Shown: one piece after another, positions 11,601-24,300 of the stretch
Layout: every line of letters starts with the position of its first letter
How positions within the stretch are numbered: the first letter of the stretch is position 1
Origin: Plantago major
Lineage: Eukaryota > Streptophyta > Magnoliopsida > Lamiales > Plantaginaceae
Assembly: GCA_026545765.1 (NCBI GenBank)
Contig: JAIFAC010000427.1
Location: 40,763-104,762 of the forward strand
Reading direction: 5' to 3'
DNA: 64,000 nt
Program-made: the position numbers and the translations under genes
Notes under the pieces: model-generated
What the model was told of the DNA's origin: nothing
The model's database searches: none
Seen by the model: only the letters and a program-made list of their open reading frames with translations

Positions 11601-14600
11601 CAGGTATGAGATTAAGATTAACCACTTTCAAGCCAAATCAGTATCTAAGCCGAATTACCTCATATGAATATCTTGCTTTCTTGTATGACAGTCCATCTCC
11701 CATATCAAAACAGTGTTTTCATTTGTTGGAGAGAATTCTGCAATAAAATCCTTCTCAGAGTGTGTAGAAAGACAACTAAATATGAGCAAGAAGGAGGCAG
11801 TCATAAAGGGATTTGGAACAGGTATGTTCCAAGTTGTCACCTTCTGTTCATGGGCTCTTATTGTATGGATCGGAGCCGTTGTTGTCGTAGCTGGGAGAGC
11901 ACAAGGAGGAGATGTTATTGCTGCAGTCATGAGCATCCTTTTTGGAGCAATGTAAGAAGCAAAATTTGTTCATATATTACATTCAGAGGGCAACGATATC
12001 CCTAAAAATGAACAAACCACATTAAGAGCAATTAAAAAGTCTTTCAAGCCATGTAACATTTTTTTGCATCTACAGATCACTCACTTACGCTGCACCGGAC
12101 ATGCAAATCTTCAATCAAGCAAAAGCTGCAGGAAAGGAAGTCTTTCAAGTTATTGAAAGAAAACCAATGATATACATCAATGAAGATGCAAAGACACTGG
12201 ACAGCATCCATGGAAACATAGACATTCAGGATGTGCAGTTTGCTTATCCATCGCGGAACGAAACTAAGATCCTCCAAGGATTTTCTTTATCAATCCCAGC
12301 AGGAAAGGTTGTCGCGCTTGTTGGAAGTAGCGGATGCGGCAAGAGCACCATCATGTCTCTAATAACAAGATTCTATGATCCTCTAGAAGGTAATTTCAAG
12401 TCCCTACTACTTGAAAGCATTAAAAAGCTAATGCATACCTCGATATTCAGATGGATGCTTCAATACGGAAAAGCATGTCACAATGATATATAAGCTAGTC
12501 TAATTTACCAAGTATGTGGAAACCGAAAGCCTAACTGTCTTTTCAACCCGTAGGTGATATTCTCATCGACAACCACAATATCAAGGATCTTGACTTGAAG
12601 TTCCTCAGGAAAAACATAGGACTTGTTTCGCAGGAGCCATCACTATTTTCTGGAAACATCAGACACAACATTATGGCAGGAAACATGGATGCAGATGATG
12701 ATCAGATCCAGAGAGCAGCTCAAATGGCAAATGCACACCCTTTCATATCCCAATTTCCTGATCAGTATTTGACCGAGGTTAGAGGAATCAAGCTCAAAAT
12801 AAGTATATGCCAATTAAATACATGAAAAATCACTGCTACCTTCTGTTAGCTAATGCATAACTCAAAACATAACTATATGGCGATAACATAAGACTAAGAG
12901 AATGAAATGCGCCGCAAATTTTAAAAGTTGCAGCTAGAAAAGGTCATCAACTTAAGACATGGTATGCTGATTTTCTTTGTCATCCGGTTCAAGTCAGAAA
13001 ATCTTATGCATATTGAACTTTCTCGTTGCATCAGTTAGGACAAAGGGGACTCCAATTATCAGGTGGCCAGAAACAAAGGATCGCAATAGCAAGAGCCATC
13101 CTAAAGAATCCTCCAATTCTTTTACTGGACGAGGCCACTAGTGCACTAGATACAGAATCGGAAAAGCTAGTGCAAGATGCACTTGAGAGAGCAATGCAAG
13201 GAAGGACAGTAATCTTGATCGCACATAGATTGTCCACTATTGTCAACGCAGATATCATAGCAGTTGTAGAGAATGGAAAAGTTTCCGAAACAGGAACACA
13301 TGAAGAGTTACTAAATAACAATGCATTTTACCATAACTTGTTCACACTGCAAAATATCAGCCAACAAAGTCATGCAAGGTTTGGAAACAAATGAATTTAC
13401 TTTTTAGTGTTTATATGTGAGATGAACTGAGACTAAATTACTTCCTGTTGATACAGCAGAGGAGAGCATCCACCCGAAGAAGTAGCAAGCATACAGACAG
13501 AGCTTTCATCTCAGAAACAAGACCTACCTAATGAAGAAACGACCAGATCTGCTGACATTGATATCAGCAAAGAGAAACTGAAGCAAAAAACTAAGAATTC
13601 GATATTCTTCAGAATTTGGTTTGAATTAAGGAAGAGAGATGTCCTAAAAATTACCATTGGCTCTTCTGCTGCTGCTCTTGCAGGCATCTCCAAGCCTGTT
13701 TTTGGATATTTTATTATAACAATAGGAGTGGCATACTATAAAGATAATGCAAAGCATGAAGTTGCAATGTACTCATTGCTTTTCTCATCAATAGGATTTC
13801 TTGCACTGTTCGCTCACACTCTGCAGCATTACTTTTTTGGACTGGTAGGAGAGAAGGCGATGACAAACCTCAGGCGAGCTTTATATTCAGGTTCATTTGT
13901 ATCATACCAACTCTTCTACTTGTATCTGCAAACTTGTATGGCTATCAACTGTACTCATGAGAGACCAATTTCATTTCACAGCTGTACTACGGAATGAATT
14001 AGCATGGTTTGAGTTTCCTGAAAACAATGTCGGTGCAATCACATCACGGGTAATTAATCATACATCCACAGTCAAGATCATTATCTCTGACCGTCTGTCA
14101 GTAATAGTTCAATGCATTTCCTCCATTCTGATTGCAACCATAGTCAGCATCAGAGTCAACTGGAGAATGGGTCTAGTTGCTTGGGCCGTGATGCCATGCC
14201 ATTTCATTGGTGGGTTAATTCAAGCCAAGTCAGCCAAAGGATTCTCTAGTGGTAGTAATGCCGCTTATTCAGAACTTGTAGCACTTGCTTCTGAATCTGC
14301 AACCAACATAAGAACCATTGCTTCTTTCTGCCGGGAAGAACAAGTGCTGGAAAAGGCTAAAATCACTCTTGAAAAACCGCTCACGAGAAGTAGGAGACAA
14401 AGTATCAAATATGGAATCATTCAAGGTGTATCCCTTTGCCTATGGAACATTGCTCATGCTGTTGCGCTGTGGTACACAACTATTCTGGTTGAGAGAAGAC
14501 AAGCCACATTTGAGAACGGAATAAGGTCATACCAGATATTTTCTCTCACAGTGCCATCTATCACAGAATTGTGGACTCTGATACCAACTGTTTTCTCAGC

Positions 14601-15423
14601 CATCAGCGTGTTAACACCTGCATTTGAGACACTTGACGAAGGACTGAAATTGAACCAGACTCGCCCAAGGAATCTCCATACGGAAGCATTAAAGGAGATA
14701 TCGAGTTCCAGAATATGCAGTTCTCTTACCCATCAAGACCAGATATGATTATACTCGACAACTTCAGCTTGAAAATTGAGGCTGGAACAAAAGTTGCTCT
14801 TGTTGGACCAAGTGGAGCTGGAAAATCCTCTGTTTTGGCTCTTTTGCTCAGATTTTATGATGCGAGAGAAGGAAGGATTATTATTGATGGGAATAACATA
14901 AGAGACTACAACCTGAGGAATTTAAGAGCACGAATAGGCTTTGTGCAGCAAGAGCCGATTCTCTTCAGTTGCTCAATTAGAGAGAACATATGCTATGGAA
15001 ATGAAGAGGTATCTGAAGCTGAAATTATACAAGTTGCAATGGATGCAAACATAGATCAGGTAATAAGCACTTTGCCCAGAAAGTGCGACACGCTGGTGGG
15101 AGAAAAGGGATGCCAACTCTCTGGAGGACAAAAGCAGAGAATAGCCATAGCAAGGGCTCTACTCAAAAACCAGCAATAATGCTTCTCGATGAAGCAACAA
15201 GTGCACTGGATGCGAGTCCGAAGATCAGTAATCCATGCTCTGGAATCACTACAGCTTAAGACAACACAAATCACAGTTCTTTGGGCTTTCAACAGTAATA
15301 AACTCAGATACTATAGTTGTCATGGACAAGGGCAAGGCTGTTGAAATGGGCAGCCACGTGAACCTGATGCAAGTAATGGAGTTTACAAGACTCTCCAGGC
15401 TCCAGAGTATTGCGAAAGCTTGA
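8616..15423 (+). CDS. ABC transporter B family member (P-glycoprotein type full transporter), last exon frameshifted
   Basis: ATP-driven membrane exporter of the MDR/ABCB class. The plant substrate (auxin, other) cannot be told. Ten exons fit GT-AG rules with consistent phases: 8616-8867, 8970-9024, 11071-11246, 11403-11603, 11692-11951, 12076-12389, 12554-12777, 13035-13378, 13457-13890, 13982-15423. Together they give about 1,230 codons, normal for TMD-NBD-TMD-NBD. NBD1 has Walker [11 protein letters not shown]-loop SQEPSLF, signature LSGGQKQR, Walker [13 protein letters not shown] and switch His in AHRLST. NBD2 has [16 protein letters not shown] and LSGGQKQR. Exon 10 loses frame near 14636 (one C short), near 15172 (one C short, so [12 protein letters not shown] is out of frame), around 15213-15232 and near 15285, where the second AHR switch motif is missing. 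The end ([11 protein letters not shown] to SIAKA) is again recognisable. Either a recent pseudogene or an assembly with indels. Confidence 0.93.
9025..11070. other. Large ABCB intron 2 with repeats
   Basis: This 2.05-kb intron lies between exons 2 and 3 (donor GTAATG, acceptor ATGCAG). It contains a poly-A tract (9108-9128) beside a dispersed-repeat-like block to about 9290, a MITE (9743-9959) and a CTTTTT microsatellite (about 10924-10957). No coding sequence was recognised. Confidence 0.75.
9743..9959. mobile_element. Short MITE with inverted ends, in ABCB intron 2
   Basis: The left end AAGTCTCCTGAGAGATAGTC is mirrored by the right end, the complement of GACCGTCTCTCATGAGACTT. The 217-bp interior is AT-rich and non-coding. 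A target-site duplication could not be fixed, so the superfamily is unknown. Confidence 0.6.
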
Positions 15424-16987
15424 ACTTTCCACTTCCACCATCACTTATTAGTAATTCTTACAGATGTGTGCTCTAGTTACATACGTAAGAGAATGGATAA
15501 GATCTCTAGATAGGCCAAAAAGTGTGTTAAAATCTAAGCTACTACACTGAATCAAAAACAGGACTATTATTAAAGTTAGGCAAATGGTTTCTTAAGAGCA
15601 TAATTATCACACTCAATGTCATCAAGTAATATACTTTAACACAAACAGGGTAATTAGACACAGATGAAGTATGAATCTGAAGACAATAGATTGGCTTGAT
15701 ATGAATCCGAAGACAGTCTGGCAACCAAAGTTATTGATTTTCATCTTACAACACGTGTGTTGTTAATTTTTAATGCTAATTTGGTAACCTCTCCTACAAT
15801 GACTCAAACTCTTCTTATAATCAAGTGCCATGTTATAGCAAAATTTAATGCAATTGGCCACTGATCCACAAGAGAACTGATTTGATCATGTGGAACATTG
15901 TCTGCTTATTTTACAGCATGACATATTTGAATTAGATCAATCATTCAGATTTCTCTAGCTGCAATTACTCGGAATTTATCAAGCCGCCACATATTATCAT
16001 TACATTCTTGTTTCTATATAGCATAGTAGCATACATTTGATAGATAGTATAACACTAAAGATTTCACTGGTTCAAAAAAAAAAATACTGAAGATTTCAAA
16101 TGTCATATTTGTGAATGAACATGAAATAAGAATCTTTCTGTATCTGTACAAAGCTTGCAACACCAGTAACACCAAAACATTTTTCCTTACTTCTTGGAGC
16201 AGGAATTTACTAACACAAACATTCTGCCATGAGTTTTCAAAACATGATACAAACTCCTAGAACGAAACTCAAATACATGAACAGCTACAATATAATTTAA
16301 CAAACTAACTCAATATCATATCTTGAATAACTGAAACATCTAAACGTTCCAAAGGAGCTAGTTCATTTCTCACCAAGTTGATGCTGCTGCAATTATCGTG
16401 AAAGACTGAGAAAAATTAAGTTCAAAGGAAGTATGAACAACGAAAGTAAAGATTCCATAACCCCGCTACTATCATAGGGCACTCATTATCTGAATTTTAG
16501 GAAAATGACAATTGCAATCTCTAACTTCCAAATTTCTCATGTGGCTCAGGATGATAAAGCAAGAAATAATTGAAAGAAAAAAAAAAAAAGAGCAACTATT
16601 AAAATTGCAGTGTAGTTAAAAAAACGTGCATGTTATATGAAGCCAATGTTGATGGGCATAAAAGTAAAATTTCGTCAGTATTTTCAAGATTGGTGACAGA
16701 ATCAGCCAATCAGGTATTGTGAATAATGGTTTTCTCATTCTAAAAAATTGGTTTCCAGTAACCTTATATACAGCCATTGACTACCTTTCTTCTAAAAGAT
16801 CTATTCTAAAGACAACCATATATGTTCGTGGTAGCAGCTAGAAAGAAAACTATACCAAAATGTCATCAGGTATTTGATTTTTCGTTTGCAGTCATGCTAG
16901 CTGCACTCTTTGATAGTAGTAGATCTTTCATCTGTTTGAAACCCTTCAGTTCTTCGAGGGCATCTGGCGTTTTCTAGGCTTAAAAAG
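15424..16987. other. Convergent intergenic region between ABCB and ATG13
   Basis: It holds the 3' UTRs of two genes that run toward each other. AT-rich throughout, with an A-run near 16577. No further gene or transposon end was recognised. Confidence 0.5.
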
Positions 16988-19740
16988 TCAGAAACAGCTA
17001 ACTTCTCCATGGAGTCCTACCTTAGAGGACTGGGAATTGTGGTAACTAAAATCTTGGCGCAGAGGAGGAGCTGTTCTAAGCATCTGGGCGAGGGCACCAC
17101 AAGCAACCTCCTGAGACTTCTTAGCTGTTGAGGATGTGGAAACTTCTTTTCTGCCATCAAGGGTAGGGCTACAAGGCAAAATAAGTTGAGTGAAAAATAT
17201 GAGTCTCATGGGATGGGAGAGCTGAAGCAAATGAAGGAAGATGCATATGCATGACTCAATCCAATTAATTCGGTGACCAAGGTACAATCGGGTCTATGAC
17301 TCTTATGTTCTCCTCTCTTTTTTGGAAACGAGAGAAGGTTTGCACATAGTGACATTGATCATTTCATATACTATGTGATAAGCTACGATACAATTGAAAG
17401 AAATTCAACCCCACATTACATGACAACAACGAAAAAACAGCGAAAGTAATGTGAGAGTGAAGCTTGTCCAACACCGGGCATGAGCTGCCATTTACTTCAA
17501 GTCCTACATGGACTTCAGTGACAGTGCAGTTGTCACCTTCACGTGGTGAATTTGGGCTTTTGGCTAGGAAGTTGACACCTCTAGCATGAAGAGGGCATGA
17601 AGCACTTGGGGATTTGGTCATCAAAGAGGATTTTTACTCCGGCATTTAGAATATAGGTGATGTACATCTAAAAGGATACAACAGTGAACAGCTACCAATT
17701 GGAAGAAATTTATCATTGTCTTTGCAGGGAATATACCTAATTTAGCATCTAATAATACAAAATTGCTATAGAGGTCAGAAAACTTATAAATGGTTTCAAT
17801 TCAGCTTCAGAAACATGGAAAACTTATTTGCTAACACTAAATTAGTGTCAGTCTACAAAATAGAAGGATACAATCTTTAATTACTTAGCAAATATAACAT
17901 GGAATATGTCAGTTGAACCATAAAGCTTTTTTCCATTTCAGATTTACAACAAAGACCATGACAATTATAATTAGTAGAACTTGAACCAAGATCACACAAA
18001 TGTATGGTAGCATAATTATTGAGGATGTAAAGGTTCTCTCTCCACTTCACATATATAAGTGAAGTCTTACTACCAATGTAAAAGAGTACTTGAAATAGAG
18101 CAAGATATAGGATACATTTATGCATTTTCAGTATGGTAACTAGAATTACCTGGCATGGATATCAGGAGAATCGACATCATCGACAATAAATGGACATGTG
18201 AAATCAGAATCACCAAAGTCATCCTGGAAAGACAATCTGCTGGAGCTCCTTGAGAATCCGACACGTGGAGAACTACTTGAGGACAGTAAGCTTGAAAAAC
18301 GTCCAGAGTCCTCTTTTGCATCTCTGGATACCTACATGAGTAAACATGAGTCATTACCACATAAGCAGCGAGGTGGCGGCTGCTAGCAGCAAAATTGACA
18401 ATGACTTACCTTGTGGTCAGCACTTATTGAGCAGGAACTCAATTCTCAGCTCTGAGCAAATCGGATCTCCTCATTGACCTGATTCCAGAAGGAGATTCAT
18501 GGGATGAAGGATCATATCTTGTGTTCCTAGGAGATAGAGGTGGGAGACTATGCCTATTCGGATCAGATAAATTAGGAGAGAGATATCTGGGACTTCTACC
18601 CATTATTGGATGTGGGATGCTCATGGGGCAGTTTCTGAGCGTGAGCGACTCAGACCAGGATTTCCACCAGAAAAGTAAGTTGGTGGAGATGGGGAAGGAG
18701 ATGGTGAGAAAGGAGGAGAAAGTAAGTCGTCAGAAGTTGTTCTGCGATGAGCTGGTGATCTTTGGTACTGATTCCTGTGGGCATACATGTCATTATCTGA
18801 AGAAGAATATTCATGTGGTGAGCGATGTAAAGGAGGAGAACCACTTATTGGTTGGTTATGTTGTAAAGAAGGATCCCTTTGAAGACCACTTGACCAGCTG
18901 TGAGGGCGTTGAAATGGTGAAGAAGAGCTTGATTGCCTCCCTCTAATAGGAAAGGATGTTGCACGAGACACAGCCGACTCAGATGAGGTAGAAGGAAATT
19001 CCCTCAAGGGATCAGTAAGTGGACTACCCACATAATCAGTAATGATTTCAGGGGGACATGATACAACAGAATCCAGATTGAAACCAGATAGATCTTTACG
19101 ATAAATCACAGATATGGAAAGGCGGCCTTGTTGAGCATCAACAGGGATAAAGCTATACTTATTCATCGACTCCTCTACGTCTCCTGAAAATGGAGCACCA
19201 AACGAGCAAACTTTGTAATTGATATCAAAATCACAGTCGCGATTCAATGACCTCAGTTTACGGAAGGCCTTATATGCTGGAAGAAGCCTCAACATCGAAT
19301 GAACAGAACGTAACATTATTATTGATTTCTTGTATGTCTTTTTGTAAGAGGCATCACTAACTTGAGGAGTCATTGACCTCTGAGATTCATATTGAACAGT
19401 CCATCGCTCCACAACCGTCTCAATAAACGTCTCGGACGAAGTGGTCTGACGTGGAAAATTCTGTGATGAAGAGTTTGGTGGCCCTTGAACAAGAATAATA
19501 TCAATTATCATAGGTTCCATTAAACTTCTATTCCAGAAACTTAAACTATCCATAGCTGCAGGACGATCACCTAATGCTATATTAAACCATTTGTCACTCT
19601 TTTTACTTCTCCACTTGACTAGATGGGCGGCTAGCAGGAACCCTTGAGTCCAGTATAACGTGCAGGCTTTTCAAAAGAAACTGATTGAGTATCTGTTCAA
19701 ACCTTCCATGTTCACCATGAGGGTAACTATGCAAGTCCAT
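16988..19740 (-). CDS. ATG13: Autophagy-related protein 13 (ATG13), with frameshifts
   Basis: ATG13 is the regulatory subunit of the cytosolic ATG1-ATG13 kinase complex that starts autophagosome formation. Coding exon 1 (19740-18410) starts MDLHSYPHGEHGRFEQILNQ. It carries the HORMA domain (KSDKWFNIALGDRP, IIDIILVQG, VERWTVQYE, MLRLLPAYKAFRKL, SFIPVDAQQGRLSISVIYRK), then a long Ser/Pro-rich disordered region. Exon 2 (18331-18150) reads VSRDAKEDSGRFSS and FSRSSSRLSFQDDF. Exon 3 (17168-16988) reads SPTLDGRKE and AQMLRTAPPLRQDFS, a conserved plant C-terminal motif, to TGA at 16988. Splicing 18150 to 17168 is in frame. Frame breaks lie near 19610, at the G run 18625-18628 and near 18447. About 560 residues is near the family size. 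I read it as a real gene whose breaks may be assembly indels. Confidence 0.93.
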
Positions 19741-20400
19741 TTCTTTCAACTGCAGATAATTTAAACTGATTTCGCCCCTTTCCTCGGTCAATAATTTAAA
19801 CAGAATGAACGAGAAATCTCTCAAAACGAGCCTCCTATTACATTCCTCTGCATAAGTAAGTGCATATAAAAGAAACCTGGAAACAGAACCCAGAGAGAAT
19901 TAAACAAATTCATGAAGAACAAACCATATTTATCCTAATGATCAAAGGTGCAATTGAATTAATCCAAACATGCATTCTACCATAAAGGACATAATTCAAC
20001 AATACCAATAACATACAACAACAAACAAAATGAAGAATTCAAATAATCTGCAATTGGTAAATTCATACAACAGGATCAGAGATCTTAACTAATAACAACA
20101 CATCGCTAGTTCTAGTCATAATCTGAATTCTAACATAAAATAGCAGTATTACCAGATTCAGCATTTGAAATGGCGCTTATCAACAAATGATTAATTCAAC
20201 AAAAAATGACATTAAAATAAAGAAAAACAGCAGCTTACTTGATGCAGAGATTTAGTTGCTTGGATCAAGCTTGGCGAGGATTAGAAGTAGAAATAAAAAG
20301 AGTGCGATAGGGATTTCGTTTGCGTAGACTGGTTATAGTAAGAGAGATAGAGAGGGAAAATGCTTGATTGTTTTATTTCGTGTTTCGATTTTCTATATTT
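19741..20400 (-). promoter_or_regulatory. ATG13 5' UTR, UTR intron and promoter
   Basis: A donor-like GTAAGC on the minus strand (20237-20232) follows a C/A-rich leader. Acceptor-like AG sites lie just upstream of the ATG (TCTGCAG, plus strand about 19751, and others near 19857 and 19877). This suggests a leader exon and an intron in the 5' UTR. Exact transcription start not determined. Confidence 0.45.
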
Positions 20401-21448
20401 AGATAGGTACCGTACAATATTCCATAGAATTATGGATAGATAGAATAGAAATGGAATTGAGAGCCTGGTTTTCTGGTAGAAGGTTGAAGAAGAAGATGAT
20501 GAACTTTTAGTAACGACGAAAAGTTTGATCTTATTATTATTATTAATGTTGCCAAATTGAATACTACTCAAAAAGCAAAGTAAGCACTGCACGAAACTGA
20601 ATAAACAAATGATGAATGATTGGTTCAATTGGTTAAACTTCAATTTTAAACCGGTATACGATGCAAGTGGCAAAACCTTTTTTGGTTCTGCTAATCAGGA
20701 AAAGATGCTTTGGTCTTGTCTCTTTTTTGCCATATGGAACGCCGAGCCATGTACCACCAACCTGAAGAAGGACCAAGTCAAGATGGTTATGTGAATGGTA
20801 CCACACGATCTTAACTTCCACTCGGGCCACAATGAAGCCTCAATAATCCAATTTGTGAAGTAAGCCTTAAGCTCTCAAATGTGAGAAGGAATAATCCAAT
20901 TCCTCATCGGAGAAGGTATTTGGTTTTGGATTATTTGATTTCTTGAGAAATGTTCAATTTTATGTAAACTTCTTACCACCTACAGCATGTTTGGTTGTGT
21001 TTTATAATGAATTTGTAGAATGAGTCCAATTCACTGTTTAAATTCTACAAAATGGATTTATAGAATGAGCCTTGACTTGAATTTTATGTGTTTAGTTTGG
21101 ATTTAGAGTGAGCATCCCACTTGCCCACCTTATTCTTGACTTGTGTTTGGTAATTGAGTTAATACAAAAAAATATGAAATTTTCATTATAATCTTACTAT
21201 TCATGACAAAAAATATGAAATTCCCATTATAACATTAACTACTGTACACGTGTCAACACCACATTAATTCAGGATATATTTTATTTTAAAAATGTCAAAT
21301 AAGTTTATGAAATCATAAAAATATATTAAAAAATTATATATTAATTAAATTATTCATTAAATCATAAAATTATTTAATAAAATTCTCATTACAAAACAAA
21401 AATTATGAAAGATAAAACAAATAAATCTATAAATAATTTAAAAAAATG
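20401..21448. other. AT-rich intergenic region, no gene seen
   Basis: It contains a TTATTATTAT run near 20530 and generally low-complexity AT-rich DNA. No conserved frame and no transposon end was recognised. Confidence 0.45.
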
Positions 21449-21450
21449 TA

Positions 21451-21970
21451 CTTCATATGTCCTGCTAATGCTATTCACTAAATGTATTACTCTTATTTGT
21501 CTCTTTAATATGTATCCATACTTAAAATAGCAAAAAAGTAAATTCACCTACCACTCTTTTGCTTATATTATTAGCCATATCTCACACTTTTTACATTATA
21601 TTCTCTATCATTTTTCTCTTCTACTTTAATAATCATTAAATAAATTTCTCATTATTTATTATTTATTTTTTCAATATATATTCAATAATTTAGTCTTGAT
21701 TAATTATGATAAAATTCATGAGTAAAGGCCGAGAAGAAATCTTCAGAGGAGCCATAATCGAATACAATTAAATGAAGAGTTACATTATATTCAGCTTTTT
21801 TAGTTTTACTCATTTTCCATAATATAGAAACTTAGAGAGGTGGAAAATTTTGATTGGCTGGTTACACCACATATGCGTGGGATTTCGTCGTTTATTATTT
21901 TGGATATAGGTATTTATTAACACGACGCCTATAAGAGGAATACATGTAATGAATAGCAGGACGGAGGGTG
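21451..21970. mobile_element. Stowaway-like MITE, TA duplication
   Basis: The left end (CTTCATATGTCCTGC, then GCTATTCACTAAATGTATT) is mirrored by the right end, the complement of TACATGTAATGAATAGCAGG followed by ACGGAGGGTG. TA lies just outside both ends (21449-21450 and 21971-21972). At 520 bp it is long for a Stowaway and may hold an insertion. The interior is AT-rich. Confidence 0.65.
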
Positions 21971-21972
21971 TA

Positions 21973-23340
21973 TTGTTTTTAAACTTATAGATTTAATTTT
22001 TCTATTTTTTTTCTAAATAAAAATAATTTTTAAGCTTTTAATAATTTTCTTATGATATTATAAATTAAGTGAACGTTTTTTAGAAAAAAAAAATATCATG
22101 AATTAATGTGGTGTTGACACGTATTTAGTAGTTAACGGAAAAATTAACACCATCAAACCTTTTTTTTGTGTGTAAAGTGAATTTTTTAAAAAAGTTTTAG
22201 TATAATTAAAAAAAAAAGTTAGTGGTGTAACTTTAAAGTGGACAAAAAGGCTTTAGTACAAAATAAAAGATTATTTATTTGAAAAGGTTATTCTCCCGGA
22301 AAAGTTTCAAAGTCCGTTCAACCTTTTCGAAAGTCGACAAAACGATAGAACGAAACTGATAAAAAGGTAGATCAGGTCATGAGCATTCTAATATGTGGAT
22401 TTAAGATTGGTAAGGTTATTGTGGGGAAAACCAGTATAATTTTTGACGAATGCTACGTGGATACAAACTCATTCTAGCTCCAAGCCAAAGCACCCCAATA
22501 TTTTGGTTCTACAAACTCAGATCTAAAATTCCATGTAGACTGCATCAACCAATCATTTTGCTGCCCCATGCTTTTGGGCCGGTCAGCAGGGCCACAATAA
22601 TTGTTCCTCAAAACAAACCGAACCAAAGCTCGAGGCCAATCACGGTAGAATGGTCGACTACCTGACCAAACCTGTTGCTAAAGTTTACCTCTTCGTTTAG
22701 TTTGCCCCTGGTCTTTGATATATTGCAATTTGTCCCCAAACTTTAACATGTGTTGATATATGACACTTATAACTACTTTCTCTATGATGTCTATCACACG
22801 CTACGACTAACATATACTCTGAAAATTGTACTTTCAGTGGAACATTTAGAAGTTAAGGGGGCATATCGCAACCTAGTAAAGATCAGAGAGCAAATCACAC
22901 AAACAATCAAACTTTAAGGGGCAGATCATTCTTTGCCTCCAATTAATTACTAAACATGTCATCCAACACAAACAAAACCAAAATAAAAAAGTTCCCCTCT
23001 TTTTTCTTCTCTATAAGTTTGGTGCGACCGGCCGTCTATCGTGAGATGGACCCACCTTTTGTCACGCCCCAAAAACAAAACTCTTTGGCGCGACTGACCG
23101 TCTATCGTGAGATGGTGATGAAGATAGGCCAAAACTGTTGATGGTGATCAAGGTATGAGATATAGCTAGGGAAGAAGCAAGAATGTAGAGATGCAGGTGA
23201 TCAAAGTCGAAAACGAGGTTTTGTTTTTAGATAGTAGTAGTGTGGGCATGGGCCAAATAATCTGAACATCGGTTTGGAAAAATATTAATATGCCCAATCC
23301 ACTATAACATTAGAATAAACTTTGTTGGTCCAGATAACGA
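21973..23340. other. AT-rich intergenic region with a short direct repeat
   Basis: No gene seen. Two copies of a 26-base unit ending CCGTCTATCGTGAGATGG lie at 23024-23049 and 23090-23115. Confidence 0.45.
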
Positions 23341-23344
23341 CAAA

Positions 23345-24300
23345 GACAAAGACTAGAGGGGGGGGGGGGTGACTAGTCTTTTCAAACTTTTGACGATAAA
23401 ACAGTTTCTCAGATATCTGGGATGGTATCTGATACTTATATTCAGAGAGCGGGAGACTTTTGTGATAAGTCCACTTGCTCAGCAAGCTATAATATGTGTA
23501 AGTACTCGACAAGCAATAAAAGACAATAAGTAAAGTGTAGTAAGTAAATAACACAAAGCTTTATAGTGGTATCTGAAGGTGGCGTAATCCTTCAACTAAT
23601 CCACTCGCCTTTATCAGGACTTGAATCCACTAAGATAAGATGATGAGTTCTCCTTACAAAATCATATCCCTTGATCCCTTTTACACTAGGTTCCCAACCA
23701 AGTGTTCCCCCTGAGTTGTTCCCTGGTTTTCCCAACCAAGTACTTCCTCTACTCAGTAACCTTTGAGCTATTCCTTAGTTTCCCAAACTAAGTACTTCCT
23801 ATGTTCAGCACATGCGGTGTTGGTTATAGTAGTTTGTCGGTGGCGATCTCTTAATAACTTTCACAGTTAAGTAGGAGTGCTCTGTAGAATCAAGCTCACT
23901 TAATACACTTTTCAATGTATGGTAAGTTGTTCTTTACTGACCCAAGTCTTGATGTTGTTCAAGATAATGAATCATAGATATGAGTCATGACTAAATCTTG
24001 GATTGACTCCTTCACAATATGCAATTCTTGTTAAGGATCGGGACACTTAGAACTTCGTGCTACTTAGACTTCAAGAGGCATTGTAGCGATGAAGCTAGAG
24101 TAAGTAGGTATGAAGGCTTGTATGCTTGAAAGTATATCATGATTGATGTTAGGTCTCGGTGTAAGTGTGTCCTTGAAGCATTCTAAGTGGTGATATTTAT
24201 AGTTGAAAATCATGCCATTTGAATAGTATCAGATTGGCACAAATTAAATTCAAACTATTGATATACTGAAGTTGAAATGCGGTAGTGAGCTTTGTCTCTT
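23345..24300 (+). repeat. LTR-like dispersed repeat, copy A
   Basis: It starts near a 12-base G run (23358-23369) and GACTAGTCTTTT. It then carries GTATCTGAAGGTGG and TAATCCTTCAACTAATCC, followed by TTGAATCCACTAA. The same blocks in the same order occur at 62.08-63.55 kb on the same strand. No coding sequence. Its look suggests an old Copia-type LTR, but no paired LTR or binding site was found here. Confidence 0.6.

Noticed and set aside
13031..13321. Minus ORF opposite ABCB exon 8
   Set aside because: Mirror of the strongly conserved nucleotide-binding domain. Not a gene.
17364..17624. Minus ORF that could be an extra ATG13 exon
   Set aside because: Splicing 18150 directly to 17168 is in phase and gives the usual ATG13 sequence, so this stretch is in the intron.
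18521..18946. Plus-strand ORF of 141 residues
   Set aside because: It lies antisense to the Ser/Pro-rich part of ATG13 and has no family likeness. It is a shadow of that gene.
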